Below are positions 56,920-64,000 of a DNA stretch of 64,000 bases, piece after piece. The notes beneath the pieces were generated by a model that worked only from the letters and a program-made list of their open reading frames with translations, was not told the origin of the DNA and made no database searches. The position numbers and the translations under genes were made by a program. Source of the stretch: Segatella maculosa DSM 19339 = JCM 15638 (GTDB lineage: Bacteria > Bacteroidota > Bacteroidia > Bacteroidales > Bacteroidaceae). The stretch's first letter is position 1. Each line of letters opens with the position of its first letter. The stretch lies in assembly GCF_000382385.1 (NCBI RefSeq), contig NZ_KB908321.1, positions 216,278 through 280,277 on the forward strand, read 5' to 3'.

Positions 56920-57525
56920 ATGGCTGTACCTTACAAATTGGTGAAATCGAATGGCAATGTGCCTAATGACGCGAAGATGCGCGTGGTGGTCGACCTGTAT
57001 CCCACGGTGGACATGGAGTTGATGGGGCGCCACATCGAAAAGGCGACGGCGCTGACCGTGGCCGACCTTATCGGGGCGTTCGAGGCGGTGAAAGTGGAAC
57101 TGGCCGACCAGCTGATGCTGGGCAACCGCGTGCATCTGCCGGGGTTGGGCTACTTCTGGCCCGCCGTGAAGGGTGAACTCTACGAAGACCCGAAGACGCA
57201 TCGCTTCCGCCTGCGCAACCCCTATGTGCGGACGGTGAACTTCCGGCCCGAGAAGGCACTGATGCAACTGCTGGAAAGCACCGAGTTCGAGAACCGCACG
57301 TATCTGGAGAAAGCCTACGACCGTCCGTCGGCCGAAGACATCGAAGCCGCGCTCAAACGCCTCTTCGCCGACGCGGACTATATCTTCATCGGCGACCTGC
57401 AATCGGAACTCGGCCTCTCCAAGTCGGCTGCCTACCGCTTGGCCCGCCGGCTCGAAGCCGAGGGACGGCTCTACAATGCGGGGTCGACCTATCGGAAAAT
57501 GTACAGGAAAGGGGAGACGAAATGA
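56920..57525 (+). CDS. HU-family (HU-HIG type) DNA-binding protein with C-terminal helix-turn-helix
   Basis: A 201-residue protein. Residues 1-125 resemble the Bacteroidetes HU-HIG form of the HU/IHF fold (MAVPYKLVKSNGNV, TVADLIGAFEAVKVELADQLMLGN, VHLPGLGYFWP). Residues 130-200 are a predicted winged helix-turn-helix (EDIEAALKRLF, IGDLQSELGLSKSAAYRLARR). Chromosome organisation or a regulatory role is likely; no target can be read. The leader holds two tandem arrays. The nicotinamidase gene follows after 16 nt. Confidence 0.85.
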   Translation: MAVPYKLVKSNGNVPNDAKMRVVVDLYPTVDMELMGRHIEKATALTVADLIGAFEAVKVELADQLMLGNRVHLPGLGYFWPAVKGELYEDPKTHRFRLRNPYVRTVNFRPEKALMQLLESTEFENRTYLEKAYDRPSAEDIEAALKRLFADADYIFIGDLQSELGLSKSAAYRLARRLEAEGRLYNAGSTYRKMYRKGETK

Positions 57526-57541
57526 AACTGAAATAAAACAA

Positions 57542-58129
57542 ATGAAAGAAGAAATAACTTTAGTGGTTGTGGATTGTCAATACGACTTCTGCAATCCCAC
57601 AGGCGCACTCTATGTGAAGGGCGCAGAAACGGCAGTGGAACATATCCTGCAGCTTATCAACACGTATGAGGGGCTGGCAGAGGTGATATTCACCGTTGAC
57701 TGGCATCAGGCGAGAGATGCTTCGTTTATTCCGCAGGGCGGACCGTGGCCGCCGCATTGTATTGCATTTGCGAAAGGGTCGCAGATTGACGAGCGACTTG
57801 TTCAGGCGTGCTTGGATAGAGAGATTCCCTTTCGGGTGATTCGCAAAGGCGAGGTGATAGAAACGGAAGAGTATGGGGCTTTCCAACACGTCGAGAAGCT
57901 GGCAGACGGGGATTATCGGCTTTCGACAATGACGGACGAAGTGACGTGTGCAAGCCACCGAATGGTGATTTGTGGCGTGGCAGGCGATTATTGTGTGCTG
58001 GAGACACTGCGAAATCTGCTCAACGGGGGACTTACGGTAGATGTGTTCGCCCGTGGCATCGCTTCAATAGATGGCGGCAGGAGGCTCAACGACTTCGTTC
58101 GCGAGCAGAAACTTTGCTTTTTTACCTAA
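57542..58129 (+). CDS. Nicotinamidase-like cysteine hydrolase
   Basis: A 195-residue isochorismatase-fold amidase. The catalytic triad is visible: Asp in LVVVDCQYDFC, Lys in VIRKGEVIE and Cys in VAGDYCVLETL. The metal-site residues of nicotinamidase are present in FTVDWHQARDASF and GGPWPPHC. It should convert nicotinamide to nicotinate for NAD salvage. The start MKEEITLVVVD at 57542 is chosen because the longer reading overlaps the HU-like gene without any domain. Confidence 0.88.
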   Translation: MKEEITLVVVDCQYDFCNPTGALYVKGAETAVEHILQLINTYEGLAEVIFTVDWHQARDASFIPQGGPWPPHCIAFAKGSQIDERLVQACLDREIPFRVIRKGEVIETEEYGAFQHVEKLADGDYRLSTMTDEVTCASHRMVICGVAGDYCVLETLRNLLNGGLTVDVFARGIASIDGGRRLNDFVREQKLCFFT

Positions 58130-58158
58130 TTCTCTTCTCGACTTCCTACTTTTTTTAC

Positions 58159-58166
58159 TATCTTTG
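58159..58166 (+). promoter_or_regulatory. -7 element of the carboxyltransferase operon
   Basis: TATCTTTG, 40 nt before the ATG at 58207. Confidence 0.6.
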
Positions 58167-58206
58167 CAGCCACAACTGCATCTTAATGAATTAATTTATA
58201 AAACTT

Positions 58207-59772
58207 ATGAGTAAGCAAGTAGAAAAAATCAAGCAGCTGATTGCAAAACGCGAAGAGGCTCGCCTTGGCGGTGGCGAAAAAGCCATAGACAAGCAGCATG
58301 AACGCGGGAAATACACAGCTCGCGAACGTATCGACATGTTGGTGGACGAAGGTAGCTTCGAGGAATATGATATGTTCAAACTACACCGTTGCCACAACTT
58401 TGGTATGGAGAAGAAGCAATACTTGGGCGATGGTGTCGTAGCCGGTTCTGCTACCATTGACGGTCGCTTGGTTTATCTTTATGCACAGGATTTCACTGTA
58501 AACGGAGGTTCACTGTCGGAAACAATGGCCCAGAAAATCTGCAAGGTCATGGACATGGCGATGAAGATGGGCGCTCCGGTTATCGGAATGAACGATTCGG
58601 GCGGTGCACGTATTCAAGAAGGTATTTCTGCACTTGCAGGCTTCGGAGAAATCTTTGAACGCAATATTCTTGCCAGCGGCGTGATACCACAGATTAGTTC
58701 TATCATGGGTCCGTGTGCCGGTGGTGCGGTGTATTCGCCTGCATTGACCGATTTCACGATTATGACCGAAGGTACGTCTTACATGTTCCTGACTGGTCCG
58801 AAGGTGGTAAAGACCGTGACAGGAGAAGAAATTGATGCCGAACATTTGGGTGGTGCAAGCGTTCATGCCAGCAAGAGTGGTGTTACACATTTTACGGCGA
58901 AGACCGAGGAAGAGTGCATGGAACTCATCAAGACGCTGCTTTCCTATATTCCGTCGAACAACACGGAGACTGCGCCGCGCGTAGCGTGCGACGACCCCAT
59001 TGACCGCAAGGAAGATTTGCTTAACGAGATACTGCCGGACGACCCCAATAAGGCCTACGACATGTATAAGGTCATCGGTGCCGTCGTTGACAATGGCGAG
59101 TTCTTCGAGGTTCAGCCCAAGTTTGCCAAGAACATTATCACGGGTTTTGCCCGCTTCAATGGGCAGAGTGTGGGCATCGTGGCCAACCAGCCTGCAGCTT
59201 ATGCCGGTGTGCTCGACGTGAATGCCAGTCGAAAGGGCGCCCGCTTCGTGCGTTTCTGCGATGCGTTCAACATTCCTATCGTCAGCCTTGTGGACGTTCC
59301 GGGCTTCCTCCCCGGCACGGGCCAGGAGTATAACGCCGTCATTCTGCATGGTGCACAGTTGCTTTATGCCTATGGCGAGGCTACCGTGCCAAAGATTACC
59401 ATCAATCTTCGCAAGAGCTACGGTGGTTCGCATATCGTGATGGGTTGCAAGCAGCTTCGTTCTGACTTGAACTTTGCATGGCCTACAGCCGAGATTGCCG
59501 TCATGGGTGCCGGCGGTGCCGTGGCCATTCTGTGTGGCAAAGAGGCAAAGAAGGTTAAGGAAGAAGGTGGCGACGTGAAGGCTTTCCTTGCCGAAAAGGA
59601 AGACGACTACACGGAGACGTTCGCCAATCCGTATCAGGCCGCACAATTCGGTTACATCGACGATGTCATCGAACCACGCAACACGCGCTTCCGCATCTGC
59701 CGCGGTCTGGCGCAGCTTGCCACTAAGCGCGAGGGACTTCCGGCCAAGAAACATGGCTGCATGCCGATGTAA
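58207..59772 (+). CDS. mmdA: Acyl-CoA carboxyltransferase (methylmalonyl-CoA decarboxylase alpha / propionyl-CoA carboxylase beta)
   Basis: A 521-residue carboxyltransferase of the crotonase fold. It shows ARERIDMLVDEGSFEEYD, the biotin/CoA-site GGSLSETMAQKICK, MNDSGGARIQEGI, the oxyanion-hole GPCAGGAVYSPALTDF and VDVPGFLPGTGQEYNAVI, and the C-terminal YGGSHIVMGC and the final HGCMPM. It moves a carboxyl group between biotin and propionyl-/methylmalonyl-CoA, a step of propionate formation in these anaerobes. The MmdE-like gene follows 16 nt downstream. Confidence 0.95.
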   Translation: MSKQVEKIKQLIAKREEARLGGGEKAIDKQHERGKYTARERIDMLVDEGSFEEYDMFKLHRCHNFGMEKKQYLGDGVVAGSATIDGRLVYLYAQDFTVNGGSLSETMAQKICKVMDMAMKMGAPVIGMNDSGGARIQEGISALAGFGEIFERNILASGVIPQISSIMGPCAGGAVYSPALTDFTIMTEGTSYMFLTGPKVVKTVTGEEIDAEHLGGASVHASKSGVTHFTAKTEEECMELIKTLLSYIPSNNTETAPRVACDDPIDRKEDLLNEILPDDPNKAYDMYKVIGAVVDNGEFFEVQPKFAKNIITGFARFNGQSVGIVANQPAAYAGVLDVNASRKGARFVRFCDAFNIPIVSLVDVPGFLPGTGQEYNAVILHGAQLLYAYGEATVPKITINLRKSYGGSHIVMGCKQLRSDLNFAWPTAEIAVMGAGGAVAILCGKEAKKVKEEGGDVKAFLAEKEDDYTETFANPYQAAQFGYIDDVIEPRNTRFRICRGLAQLATKREGLPAKKHGCMPM

Positions 59773-59788
59773 CATCTAAAAACGTAAG

Positions 59789-59941
59789 ATGATGGATAAG
59801 AATATTTATGCAGCCATTGCCATGGCACTCTATGAGTTCGAAGGCAATAACGTTCACGACAACGAACCGGGCAAAATAACAATTGCTCCACGTCATACAA
59901 TGTGGAACGCCAAGTTCTTGTCATTCACAAAGAAACCATAA
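59789..59941 (+). CDS. MmdE-like small subunit (50 residues)
   Basis: A short open frame with two start ATGs in a row (59789, 59792), preceded by AACGTAAG. The product, 50 residues, reads NIYAAIAMALYEFEGNNVHD and then ITIAP-TMWNAK-KP. This resembles the C-terminal segment of the OadG/MmdD delta subunit (AAIAMAL, VHD, a hydrophobic strand, then a W-S/N-x-K motif) and the short epsilon subunit MmdE of Veillonella-type methylmalonyl-CoA decarboxylase, which stabilises the complex. It has no membrane helix. Spacing of 16 and 9 nt to its neighbours supports a three-gene operon. Confidence 0.85.
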   Translation: MMDKNIYAAIAMALYEFEGNNVHDNEPGKITIAPRHTMWNAKFLSFTKKP

Positions 59942-59950
59942 ACATAGAAT

Positions 59951-60376
59951 ATGAAAGCGTTTAAATATACCATTGAAGGTAAAGATTATACCGTAACCAT
60001 CGGCGAGATCGATGAGAACAATGTTGCCAGCGTAAACGTGAATGGTGACGATTTCAAGGTTCAGATGGAGAAAGAAGCCGAACCGGAAAAGAAGAAGGTC
60101 GTATTGGGAAAAGCTGCTGAGACCGAGGAAACGGAAGCCGCTCCCACGGCCAATGTCAACACCAACAATGCCGTCAAGGCACCGTTGCCCGGCACTATCA
60201 CAGCCATCAACGTTGAAGTTGGACAGGAAGTGAAGGCAGGCGATGCCGTCGTCGTACTCGAAGCGATGAAGATGGCCAACAACATCGAAGCAGAGAAGGA
60301 CGGAAAGATTACGGCCATCTGTGTGAAAGTGGGTCAGAGCGTGCTCGAAGAAGACCCGCTTGTGGTGATTGAATAG
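59951..60376 (+). CDS. mmdC: Biotin carrier protein of the decarboxylase/carboxylase complex
   Basis: A 141-residue biotinyl-domain protein. The N-terminal part (residues 1-40) is a small globular segment, then a linker rich in Glu, Lys, Ala and Thr (about 41-68) and a biotinyl domain with the attachment motif EAMKM (Lys near residue 107) inside [21 protein letters not shown]. It carries CO2 between the carboxyltransferase and its partner. A terminator follows and no oadB/mmdB-type sodium pump gene is next to it. Confidence 0.94.
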   Translation: MKAFKYTIEGKDYTVTIGEIDENNVASVNVNGDDFKVQMEKEAEPEKKKVVLGKAAETEETEAAPTANVNTNNAVKAPLPGTITAINVEVGQEVKAGDAVVVLEAMKMANNIEAEKDGKITAICVKVGQSVLEEDPLVVIE

Positions 60377-60382
60377 GTTGAT

Positions 60383-60460
60383 AGAACCACTACTTATAAA
60401 CAAGAGAGCCGCGTCTATTTTAATTTAGAGACGGCTCTCTTTTGATTTAGACGTGGTTCT
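60383..60460. terminator. Bidirectional terminator between mmdC and the radical SAM gene
   Basis: AAGAGAGCC/GGCTCTCTT (60402-60410 with 60434-60442) and GTCT/AGAC form the inner hairpin with T runs on both strands. An outer AGAACCAC (60383-60390) / GTGGTTCT (60453-60460) stem encloses it. Confidence 0.88.
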
Positions 60461-61373
60461 AATTCTTCAACATGGCACCTTGCCGGATATTCTCTTCTTT
60501 CAGATAGCGGTGAAGCAGGTTGGTGAACTCATAATTCTTCAGCCCCCACTTGGGCGCAATGAGCAAATCGGCAGGCGACTGACTGACAAATCGCTCCAAT
60601 ACCAGCGTAGGGCGCAGTCGAGAAAGATAAGCGGCAACGAGTCTGATATACTCCTCTACGGAATAGACATGGAAAGGCTGGCGAAGATATTCAAAGGCCA
60701 GTTGGGTTCCGCGAATGATTTGCATCTGATGAATCTTCAGTATATCGAGCGGCAAAGACGATATAATCGGTGCCTGACGAATGTTCTCTGCTGCATCTTC
60801 GCCGGGGAGTCCGAGAATAACGTGTCCACCACATAAGATGCCGCGTGCGTGCGTCTTCTCAACGGCCTCACGGCAGCAAGCGAAATCGTGTCCGCGGTTT
60901 ATCCGTGCCAATGTTTGGTCGTTTACGCTCTCTATCCCATACTCTATGAGCACGAAAGTACGCTTGTTCAGTTCGGCAAGACGGTCTAATAGCGCATCAC
61001 TGATGCAATCCGGGCGCGTTCCGATGACGATCCCGACGACATCTTCCACCCGAAGCGCTTCCTCATACATAGTCATCAGCTCGTTCAGAGGCGCATAAGT
61101 GTTCGTGAAAGCCTGAAAATAGGCGAGGTATTTCATGTCGGGATATTTGCGGGCAAAGAAGGCTTTCCCTTCTTCCAACTGTGCGGAAACAGACTTCTGT
61201 CGGTCACAATAGGCGGGATTAAAAGTACGGTTGTCGCAATAGATGCACCCTCCTGAACCGATTCTCCCATCGCGGTTAGGACAAGAAAACCCTGCATCGA
61301 TGCTGATCTTCTGCACTCTGAAAGGGAATTTGGTCCTTATCCATGAAGAGAAATCATTGTAAAAGCTGTTCAT
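60459..61373 (-). CDS. Radical SAM protein, TIGR01212/YhcC family
   Basis: A 304-residue radical SAM enzyme. The cluster Cys are in GFSCPNRDGRIGSGGCIYC (C-x12-C-x2-C spacing of this family), and VIGTRPDCISDALLDRL, LIEYGIESVND and GHVILGLPGE are family marks. Members are widespread; the reaction is not firmly known to me. The start MNSFYNDFSSW at 61373 is set by the promoter at 61380-61411, which lies inside the longer reading. Confidence 0.92.
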   Translation of the reverse strand: MNSFYNDFSSWIRTKFPFRVQKISIDAGFSCPNRDGRIGSGGCIYCDNRTFNPAYCDRQKSVSAQLEEGKAFFARKYPDMKYLAYFQAFTNTYAPLNELMTMYEEALRVEDVVGIVIGTRPDCISDALLDRLAELNKRTFVLIEYGIESVNDQTLARINRGHDFACCREAVEKTHARGILCGGHVILGLPGEDAAENIRQAPIISSLPLDILKIHQMQIIRGTQLAFEYLRQPFHVYSVEEYIRLVAAYLSRLRPTLVLERFVSQSPADLLIAPKWGLKNYEFTNLLHRYLKEENIRQGAMLKN

Positions 61374-61379
61374 AGCATG

Positions 61380-61411
61380 CAAAGTTATGAAAAAAGCAGG
61401 CAATAAGCAAG
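61380..61411 (-). promoter_or_regulatory. Promoter of the radical SAM gene, nearly touching the ATG
   Basis: On the minus strand CTTG (61411-61408) and TAACTTTG (61387-61380), 20 nt apart, with 6 nt between the -7 element and the ATG. Confidence 0.7.
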
Positions 61412-61431
61412 CTGTTCTCATCGCTTTTTAG

Positions 61432-61439
61432 TAACTTTG
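61432..61439 (+). promoter_or_regulatory. -7 element of the DPP IV gene
   Basis: TAACTTTG, 25 nt before the ATG at 61465, divergent from the radical SAM promoter. The -33 is weak. Confidence 0.6.
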
Positions 61440-61464
61440 TCAACAGAACAACAATTCAACAGCT

Positions 61465-63669
61465 ATGAACAAACTATTCATCATGTGCGTAACGATGCTT
61501 TTAGCCTCATCTCAGCTGATGGCCAACGATAAGATTACACTGAAAGACATCACCGGACAGACCTTCACTGCACAGTCTGTCACGAAAATAGAACCTGTCA
61601 ATGGCACTGATTTATATGTCGGCATGAGCGATGACGGCAAGCAAATCATCGAATATTCATTCAAGACCGGCAAACAGACACGTACGCTTTTCGATGTGTC
61701 TCACACGCAAGGCGAACAAATCAAACAGCTTGAAGGCTTCGTGCTTTCGCCCGATGGAAGGAAACTGTTGATACAAACCAACACAAAGAAGATTTACCGA
61801 CGCTCATTCACGGCTGACTATTACATTTATACCCTGCAAAGCAGAAAACTCGAAAGGCTTTCTGCGGGTGGCCCGCAACAAGTACCCACATGGTCACCCG
61901 ACGGTAATCAGGTTGCTTTCGTCAGAGACAACAACATCTTCCTCGTGAAACTCCTCTACGACAATGCTGAAAGTCAGGTCACAAAAGACGGCAAGCAGCG
62001 TGAAATCATCAACGGTATCCCCGATTGGGTCTACGAAGAAGAGTTCTCCACCAGCCGTTCCCTCTGTTTCACGGCCGACAGTCGCATGCTTTGCTGGCTT
62101 AAATACGATGAGAGAAAGGTTAAGGAATATTCCTTGCAGATGTTTATGGGTAGTCACCCCACGCTGAAAGCCAATGAAGTATACCCCGGGACCTACACTT
62201 ATAAGTATCCCAAAGCCGGCGAAGATAACGCCATCGTTTCAGCGTGGAGCTTCGATATTCAAAGCCGAAAGACTAACAAGCTGCAAATCCCCGTTGAATC
62301 CGACGGCTATATGCCGGGAATCAGACCTACTGCTTCGCCCGATCGCATCATTATCTTCACGATGAACCGTCATCAGAACGTCTTGAACCTCTATGCCGTC
62401 AACCCTCGTACCACTCTCTCTCAACTACTTATCAAGGAGAATTCGGAGAAATATATAAAGGAAGAGGTGCTCGGAGGCATCATTATCGGCCAAAACAACA
62501 TCTTACTTCCAAGCGACCGCGACGGCTATATGCACCTTTATATATATAGCATGAACGGAAGTCTTACCCGGAAAGTCGGCAACGAGAATGATGATATCAC
62601 CCGCGTATATGGTTATGATGAACCAACCGGCGACGTTTATTATCAGGCAGCAGCCGTCAGCCCACACGACCGGCAGGTGTTTGTCAGCCACAAGAACGGC
62701 AAGGTCGAACGATTGACCAACGAAAATGGCTGGAACACGGCAGTCTTCTCGGGCGACTATAAGTACTTCCTCAACACATGGAGTAACTATAACACGCCTT
62801 ATGTATGCACAATCCGCAACAATGACGGGAAGATTCTCTCAACACTTGTAGACAATAAAACGCTGAAAGAAAAGCTACAGGCCTATGGTTTCAACGGGCG
62901 CGAACCGTTTTCGTTCACCACCGCTGAAGGTATCAAACTTGACGGCTGGATGGTCAAGCCCGAAAACTTTGATGCCCGCAAGAAATATCCTGTCATCCTC
63001 TTTCAATATGGCGGCCCGGGAAGCCAGCAAGTCATCGACGCATGGAATGCAGGCTCTATGGGAAATGGCGGTGCTTTCGACTATTATCTTGCACAGCAAG
63101 GGTTCATCGTCGTCTGTGTTGACGGACGTGGCACGGGAGGACGCGGAGCCTCGTTTGAGAAATGCACTTATCTGAAACTCGGTGTGCTTGAAGCGCGCGA
63201 CCAAGTTGAGACGGCTTTATGGCTGGGCCAGCAAAGTTATGTCGATAAAGACAGGATAGGCATTTGGGGGTGGAGCTTCGGAGGCTTCAACACGCTGATG
63301 AGCATGAGCGAAGGACGCGCGGTCTTCAAGGCTGGAGTAGCCATTGCACCACCGACCGACTGGAGATACTATGACACCGTCTACACGGAACGCTATATGC
63401 GCACGCCAAAAGAAAACGGAACCGGCTATGATGCCAACCCCATTCAGCGTGCAGACAAACTCCATGGTGCCCTGCTCATTTGTCACGGACTGGCCGACGA
63501 TAACGTCCACCCGCAAAACACGATGGAATATACAGAGGCTTTGGTGCAAGCCGACAAGGATTTCAAGGAGAATCTTTATACCAACCGAAACCATGGTATA
63601 TATGGAGGAAACACAAGAACGCATCTGCTTCGACAGATTTCAGCTTGGTTCATGGAACATCTCAAGTGA
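61465..63669 (+). CDS. Dipeptidyl peptidase IV (S9 family)
   Basis: A 734-residue exported serine peptidase that removes X-Pro dipeptides from peptides. A signal peptide (residues 1-20) leads into a beta-propeller (YYIYTLQSRKLERLS, WSPDGNQVAFVRDNNIFLV, and the double-Glu site in WVYEEEF). The alpha/beta-hydrolase domain has the catalytic Ser604 in WGWSFGGF, Asp678 in LADDNVHPQ and His710 in NRNHGIYGG. A periplasmic or surface role in peptide use is expected. It has its own -7 element. Confidence 0.96.
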   Translation: MNKLFIMCVTMLLASSQLMANDKITLKDITGQTFTAQSVTKIEPVNGTDLYVGMSDDGKQIIEYSFKTGKQTRTLFDVSHTQGEQIKQLEGFVLSPDGRKLLIQTNTKKIYRRSFTADYYIYTLQSRKLERLSAGGPQQVPTWSPDGNQVAFVRDNNIFLVKLLYDNAESQVTKDGKQREIINGIPDWVYEEEFSTSRSLCFTADSRMLCWLKYDERKVKEYSLQMFMGSHPTLKANEVYPGTYTYKYPKAGEDNAIVSAWSFDIQSRKTNKLQIPVESDGYMPGIRPTASPDRIIIFTMNRHQNVLNLYAVNPRTTLSQLLIKENSEKYIKEEVLGGIIIGQNNILLPSDRDGYMHLYIYSMNGSLTRKVGNENDDITRVYGYDEPTGDVYYQAAAVSPHDRQVFVSHKNGKVERLTNENGWNTAVFSGDYKYFLNTWSNYNTPYVCTIRNNDGKILSTLVDNKTLKEKLQAYGFNGREPFSFTTAEGIKLDGWMVKPENFDARKKYPVILFQYGGPGSQQVIDAWNAGSMGNGGAFDYYLAQQGFIVVCVDGRGTGGRGASFEKCTYLKLGVLEARDQVETALWLGQQSYVDKDRIGIWGWSFGGFNTLMSMSEGRAVFKAGVAIAPPTDWRYYDTVYTERYMRTPKENGTGYDANPIQRADKLHGALLICHGLADDNVHPQNTMEYTEALVQADKDFKENLYTNRNHGIYGGNTRTHLLRQISAWFMEHLK

Positions 63670-63793
63670 CCTATCTGCATCAAATCCGTCTTTGAGGCAG
63701 TAGATATTCCGTAAAGAAAAAGACATCGCGCCCACTATGCCGGCCATGTGTTTTCACATTAGATTCTCATTACATTCATTCTGAGATTTTATT

Positions 63794-63875
63794 TCAGCCA
63801 TTTTACCGTCTCATCTCAATCATTTTACCGCACAATATGGCTGAGGTTAGGCGATAAAATGGCTGAGATTGCCAA
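63794..63875. repeat. TCAGCCAT array, 22-nt unit, copy 4
   Basis: Units at 63794 (TCAGCCAT), 63816 (TCAATCAT), and in reverse orientation at 63838 and 63860 (TGGCTGAG), 22 nt apart, as in the arrays at 6095 and 22715. The gap between DPP IV and the next gene holds nothing else I recognise. Confidence 0.9.
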
Positions 63876-63938
63876 CCAATGCGACCAAGGCCGCAAAACA
63901 GGCAATAAGTTTTGAGCTTGTGCGTTAATCAAAAAGAT

Positions 63939-64000
63939 ATGAGAATAAGAATTTGTTTGATAGCGCTGCTCTTTGCTTCTGTGTTTCAACTTCAGGCACA
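63939..64000 (+). CDS. Start of a secreted protein, cut by the window edge
   Basis: The ATG at 63939 opens a frame whose first 20 residues (MRIRICLIALLFASVFQLQA) are a clear signal peptide. The window ends at codon 21, so no function can be given. Confidence 0.65.
   Translation, partial: MRIRICLIALLFASVFQLQA

Overview
The window looks like a chromosomal segment of an obligately anaerobic Bacteroidales bacterium, most likely in the Prevotellaceae. The promoters have the Bacteroidetes form (about -33 TTTG, about -7 TAnnTTTG, roughly 20 nt apart). There is a TamL-type BamA-like lipoprotein, a DUF5686 outer membrane protein, a DPP IV, a methylmalonyl-CoA decarboxylase-type cluster, and the ilv order ilvD-ilvB-ilvN-acyl-ACP thioesterase-ilvC. 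I see no phage, insertion sequence, CRISPR array, rRNA or plasmid gene. The gene content is mostly housekeeping.

Layout. 1-6 kb (minus strand): a MORN-GH25 muramidase, a LolA-like protein, a tight coiled-coil/zapA/rny operon and a conserved unknown. 6-12 kb: proS, an OmpA lipoprotein, mtgA and a UvrD/PcrA helicase. 12-16 kb: an acidic-tailed unknown divergent from rarA, a 2-hydroxyacid dehydrogenase and a frameshifted TRIC channel gene. 16-22.6 kb: branched-chain amino acid synthesis. 22.8-31 kb (minus): DUF5686 protein, AddA-like and AddB-like genes, translationally coupled. 31-36 kb (minus): a beta-helix surface lipoprotein, panB, a HAD phosphatase, ruvC, an MBL hydrolase and rsmG. 36.6-44.4 kb: tRNA-Ser(GGA), uvrA, a glycosyltransferase with no normal start codon, a YycJ-like hydrolase and tamL. 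44.9-49.7 kb: an asymmetric ABC-F ATPase, grpE, dnaJ and folC. 50.3-54 kb: galM, an MFS sugar permease and galK. 54.2-58.1 kb: ahpC, ahpF, an HU-like protein and a nicotinamidase. 58.2-60.4 kb: carboxyltransferase, a 50-residue MmdE-like subunit and a biotin carrier. 60.4-64 kb: a radical SAM protein, DPP IV and the start of a secreted protein.

The most unusual signal lies between genes. Almost every intergenic gap longer than about 200 nt holds a degenerate tandem array. The sequence differs from locus to locus, but the unit length is nearly always 22 nt, 23 nt or 41-42 nt, close to two or four helical turns. Most units carry a small dyad. Some arrays share a sequence family (TCAGCCAT arrays at four places, TCCATTGG arrays at two), while others seem unique. 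I cannot assign a function. They explain most of the apparent small open frames between genes, which I have left out. Other points of note are the ABC-F protein with one consensus and one degenerate ATP site, the free-standing MmdE-like subunit without a membrane pump gene beside it, the glycosyltransferase that seems to start at ATC or CTG, several promoters almost touching their start codons, and an outer membrane protein gene coupled to a recombination nuclease.
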